Source: an uncultured Parabacteroides sp.
Lineage (GTDB): Bacteria; Bacteroidota; Bacteroidia; Bacteroidales; Tannerellaceae
NCBI GenBank assembly: GCA_947074335.1
Contig: CAMTPG010000091.1
Coordinates: 1-8,698 of the forward strand
Reading direction: 5' to 3'
Length of the DNA stretch: 8,698 nucleotides
Shown here in pieces: positions 6,381-8,698 of the stretch (the first letter of the stretch is position 1; every line of letters begins with the position of its first letter). The notes below the pieces were generated by a model, which saw only the letters and a list, made by a program, of their open reading frames with translations, did no database searches and was not told the DNA's origin. Made by a program: the position numbers and the translations under genes.

Positions 6381-8181
6381 TTACACAGTAAATATTATTT
6401 TCGGTGCGCACCACGATTTTTCCGTCGGTAAAGGCGGGTGTGGTTAATGTGCGCTCGCCGGTATTAAATGAATCGATTAAATTGAATTCATCATCTGCAG
6501 AGAAAATATGCATTTTCCCGTCATTGCTGAACAGGAATATTTTATCTTCCACAATCATGGGTGAAGAGTAGAATTCGGTGCCTAAATCATGCTCTTTTTT
6601 TATTTCTCCCGATTTGGGATCATAGGAGGCGAGTACTCCGTAACTTGTTGCCACATAGAGGTTGTTATCGGTGGCCACCGGACTGGAAACTTCGGGTAAA
6701 TATTCATTGCTTTCCCATAATATCTGACCGTTGTTTGCATTAATGGCAACGAGTTTTGCATATTCGCTGGCGCCGAAAACAATGTTGTTGGCATCACAGG
6801 CGCTTGAACTGACTTCGCCGGTGAGACATTCTACACGCCAAAGCTGTTCTCCGTTCGAGGGATTATAGGCTGTTATGGCCGGATTTCCCATTAATATTAA
6901 TTGCGGAGTATTATTCACGGTAGCGATTATGGGTGAGCTCCAGGTTGCCTTCTCCTGTCTGTTTTTACTCCATTTTTCATTTCCGGTAGCTAAATCCAGC
7001 GACAGCACTCTGGGGTTATTCTGATTATCGTACTGGATAATCAACGAGTTGCCATAAATTAGTAATGATGAAGCATAGCCGTAATGATTATCGGGTACTC
7101 CGATGTTTTTGGCCCATAAGCGGTTTCCGTTCATGTCTGCACAAATGACATCGCCGGAGGCAAAAATCGCACAAACCTGATTGCCGTTTGCTGCAACGGT
7201 AGAGGCTGCCAGACCTGTATCATCGGTGGTTTTGGGCATTTGTTGCGGTGATCCCGGAATATTGGTGGCATCCAGTGTCCATTTTAATTCACCGGTATTC
7301 AGATCATAACAAAAAAGCTCACGTGCCTGATCGTCGGCTCCGGTTATAAAGACATGATTTCCGGAGATTACGGGGGAATTGAATCCTTTACGAAGAATCG
7401 GTTGTTTCCAGCTGATATGCTGACCGGATGTCAAATCCCATTTTACAGGAATGTTCCGGGCATTTGATATGCCATTCGAATGATTGCCTCTGAATCCGTA
7501 ATGAGGTGTATTATTACGCATTTGAGGTTGGGCAATTGGTTCTTTTTCTTCTTCGGGCACAAGATCTGCCGCCTCTGCAACCGGTTCTGTAGTACTTTCG
7601 GCCGCTTCAGTTAGTTCTTCAACAATTACCGGTTCTTCTGCTACATACTGAACGGGATCAGAAGATACGGGTTCTGCGTTAACCAATAGTGCCTCTGTCT
7701 CATTTTCGGTACTCCGCAGATCTTCTTTTAAGAACGGAGAAGATAAAAAGGCAAATACAAGAGCGGCAGCGGCAAGCGTTGCAATACTAATTGTAATGGA
7801 TCGTCGTGCCTTGGTTTTAATAGCCCATTCATCAATCGGATCCAGATTTTTGTCGGGAATATTTTTATATCCCGAGAAATAAACCTGTATACAAATAATG
7901 AAAATAATAACAGATCCGATTAACAGATATATGCCGTGAATTAAATGGTCATAACGAATGAAATAGGCTCTTCGTGCCATTAAATCCAATTGGCGTATTT
8001 GTTCCTGAAGCACCGGATTATTCGCATTCGAATCATTTAATTGCTTTAATGTTTCGATAACTTCCAGCTGCAGCGGAGTAGTGTCACGAATTTGAAAATA
8101 ATTCGTAATCAACATAACCGACAATGTAATGATAAAAATTGCCGTGATAATTGCAATATTTCGTGAAATGGTTCTTTTCAT
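6370..8181 (-). CDS. Inner-membrane PQQ-like beta-propeller protein with three TM helices
   Basis: A protein of 603 residues. Predicted helices lie at about 9-28, 81-101 and 130-150. Basic residues (MKRTISRN; KTKARR at 122-127) place the N-terminus and the 102-129 loop in the cytoplasm. The 29-80 loop and everything after 150 would then be periplasmic. Residues ~157-222 form a low-complexity linker rich in Glu, Ala, Pro and Val. From ~227 a propeller begins with HYGFRGNHSNGIS. Blade motifs follow: YDLNTGELKW (292), MNGNRLW (350), LDLATGNEKW (395), YNPSNGEQLW (439), INANNGQILW (480) and YDPKSGEIKK (520). SSP strands precede several of them. It resembles BamB/PQQ-like propellers. No vicinal Cys pair or obvious enzyme active site is seen, so a docking or sensing role is an inference. 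Its ATG overlaps the stop of the preceding iron-sulfur gene as ATGA, and its own stop overlaps the diaphorase start, so all three are probably made together. Confidence 0.88.
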   Translation of the reverse strand: MKRTISRNIAIITAIFIITLSVMLITNYFQIRDTTPLQLEVIETLKQLNDSNANNPVLQEQIRQLDLMARRAYFIRYDHLIHGIYLLIGSVIIFIICIQVYFSGYKNIPDKNLDPIDEWAIKTKARRSITISIATLAAAALVFAFLSSPFLKEDLRSTENETEALLVNAEPVSSDPVQYVAEEPVIVEELTEAAESTTEPVAEAADLVPEEEKEPIAQPQMRNNTPHYGFRGNHSNGISNARNIPVKWDLTSGQHISWKQPILRKGFNSPVISGNHVFITGADDQARELFCYDLNTGELKWTLDATNIPGSPQQMPKTTDDTGLAASTVAANGNQVCAIFASGDVICADMNGNRLWAKNIGVPDNHYGYASSLLIYGNSLIIQYDNQNNPRVLSLDLATGNEKWSKNRQEKATWSSPIIATVNNTPQLILMGNPAITAYNPSNGEQLWRVECLTGEVSSSACDANNIVFGASEYAKLVAINANNGQILWESNEYLPEVSSPVATDNNLYVATSYGVLASYDPKSGEIKKEHDLGTEFYSSPMIVEDKIFLFSNDGKMHIFSADDEFNLIDSFNTGERTLTTPAFTDGKIVVRTENNIYCVNAN

Positions 8182-8387
8182 GATCTATTATCTGGTTTTA
8201 TTCCGTTAATATTCTGAGGACAATATTTGAAGCAACGACAACACATCACACAGGATGCATGGTCGATTTCATATTCTTTTCGTGTTCGTTTTAAAGACAA
8301 ATTGATTAAAATCAGCCCGATTATTAAACCGGCTAAAGCACCCGAAATCGTTGAGTAGTGCTGCCTTAGAAGATTTACGTCCTTGCT
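8178..8387 (-). CDS. C-terminal end of a membrane-bound [4Fe-4S] polyferredoxin (5' part missing)
   Basis: This frame is absent from simple start-to-stop ORF lists because it has no start codon. It opens after a TAA at 8390-8388 and ends at the TGA at 8180-8178, at most 69 residues. The end of the protein has one membrane helix (ISGALAGLIIGLILINLSL) followed by basic KRTRK, which places the tail in the cytoplasm. The tail carries a [4Fe-4S] motif CVMCCRCFKYCP with the spacing C-x2-C-x2-C-x3-CP. This arrangement is typical of the C-terminus of NapH/NosR/CcoG-like membrane polyferredoxins and relatives; which one cannot be told from so little. The stop overlaps the start of the propeller gene as ATGA. 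The 5' part has been replaced by unrelated sequence starting somewhere between about 8345 and 8388, so residues encoded right of 8345 may not belong to it. It could link the diaphorase module to the membrane. Confidence 0.75.
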   Translation of the reverse strand, partial: SKDVNLLRQHYSTISGALAGLIIGLILINLSLKRTRKEYEIDHASCVMCCRCFKYCPQNINGIKPDNRS

Positions 8388-8649
8388 TTACCGTTGTGCG
8401 CTCTTTATTAAAATATTGTTCAATTAGATTTTTATTTCTACTCTCCTGTGACTCAATTGCTACACTCATGTCCGTGATTTTTACAATCAGTTCTTGCATA
8501 TGCTGAATTTGTTCTTTATAAATATCTTTATTTTCCGCTAATTCTTTTGACACATTTGCATATAACGTTTCAAAGCCTCGATCCAGAATGTTTAACTGTT
8601 GAATTAGGTTTCCTTTTTCTTCAACAGCCTTATCGAACATTTCAAAGGA
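8347..8649 (-). CDS. Coiled-coil protein fragment of unknown function on a probably foreign (chimeric) segment
   Basis: This is an internal fragment of about 100 residues, in a different frame from the iron-sulfur gene end. It reads SFEMFDKAVEEKGN and then a long charged helical stretch (IQQLNILDRGFETL, KELAENKDIYKEQIQHMQELI, ESQESRNKNLIEQYF), with no Gly- or Pro-rich breaks, so it is predicted to be coiled coil. It ends in a basic segment (VKQGRKSSK). I do not recognise the family. The frame continues left into the iron-sulfur gene only as an out-of-frame shadow, stopping at 8269. To the right the apparent start MTGVQTCALPI is translated adapter, not protein. The stretch 8401-8640 has about 31% G+C, lower than most of the window, although the start of the 603-residue gene is similarly AT-rich. 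The true left boundary is unknown. It is probably from another place or another genome. Confidence 0.5.
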
Positions 8650-8651
8650 TA

Positions 8652-8698
8652 AGATCGGAAGAGCACACGTCTGAACTCCAGTCACATTCAGAAATCTC
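8652..8698 (+). other. Illumina TruSeq adapter contamination with i7 index
   Basis: Bases 8652-8685 match the TruSeq read-1 3' adapter (AGATCGGAAGAGC, then ACACGTCTGAACTCCAGTCAC). Bases 8686-8693 are the index ATTCAGAA, which I recall as TruSeq HT D705. Bases 8694-8698, ATCTC, begin the constant flow-cell part. The orientation shows that a sequencing insert ended at base 8651 and the read ran into the adapter. This is synthetic DNA, not part of the genome, and it creates the false N-terminus MTGVQTCALPI on the minus strand. Confidence 0.98.

Noticed and set aside
8269..8685. A 138-residue minus-strand ORF beginning MTGVQTCALPI and ending KTNTKRI
   Set aside because: Its start is translated adapter and its last part is the iron-sulfur gene read in the wrong frame. 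Only the middle can be real coding sequence, and it is listed as a fragment.

Overview
The window is one stretch of bacterial protein-coding DNA in which every gene lies on the minus strand, so transcription runs from right to left. There is almost no intergenic space: the largest gap between the genes is 19 bases, and several stop and start codons overlap. I see no RNA gene, transposon, CRISPR array, promoter or terminator. The gene set suggests an anaerobic or facultative Gram-negative bacterium. It includes an envelope lipoprotein, a LolD/MacB-type exporter and a multi-cluster NAD(H) diaphorase. Mostly absent Shine-Dalgarno sequences and protein style point to Bacteroidota or a neighbouring phylum, but this is a soft inference.

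In transcription order: (1) about 8387-8178, the last ~60-69 residues of a membrane iron-sulfur protein (one TM helix, then a CxxCxxCxxxCP cluster motif). (2) 8181-6370, a 603-residue inner-membrane protein with three TM helices, an acidic Pro/Glu/Ala linker and a PQQ-like beta-propeller. (3) 6380-3948, an 810-residue fusion of a NuoE-like subunit to a NuoF/HydB-like FMN and NAD(H) subunit with extra ferredoxin domains. (4) 3957-2980, a 325-residue iron-sulfur protein joining a NuoG-type [2Fe-2S] domain, a GltD/DPYD-type helical ferredoxin domain and a terminal [4Fe-4S] site. (5) 2960-1794, a second propeller protein that is a predicted lipoprotein. (6) 1797-1126, an ABC ATPase. (7) 1129-1, the N-terminal 376 residues of its FtsX/MacB-type permease, cut by the window edge.

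Read as a unit, genes 1-5 look like a cytoplasmic NAD(H)-linked electron-transfer module tied to the membrane by a polyferredoxin and flanked by two envelope propeller proteins. No hydrogenase H-cluster domain, formate dehydrogenase or complex I pump subunit is present, so the terminal electron partner is unknown and may have been encoded upstream, where the sequence is lost. The ABC pair is translationally coupled to the lipoprotein gene and may export it or simply share the operon.

The right end is not genomic. Bases 8652-8698 are an Illumina TruSeq index adapter. Between it and the iron-sulfur gene lies an AT-rich piece (about 8350-8651) coding for an unrelated coiled-coil fragment in another frame. 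This is best explained by a chimeric read or misassembly, and nothing to the right of about 8345 should be trusted as neighbouring sequence.
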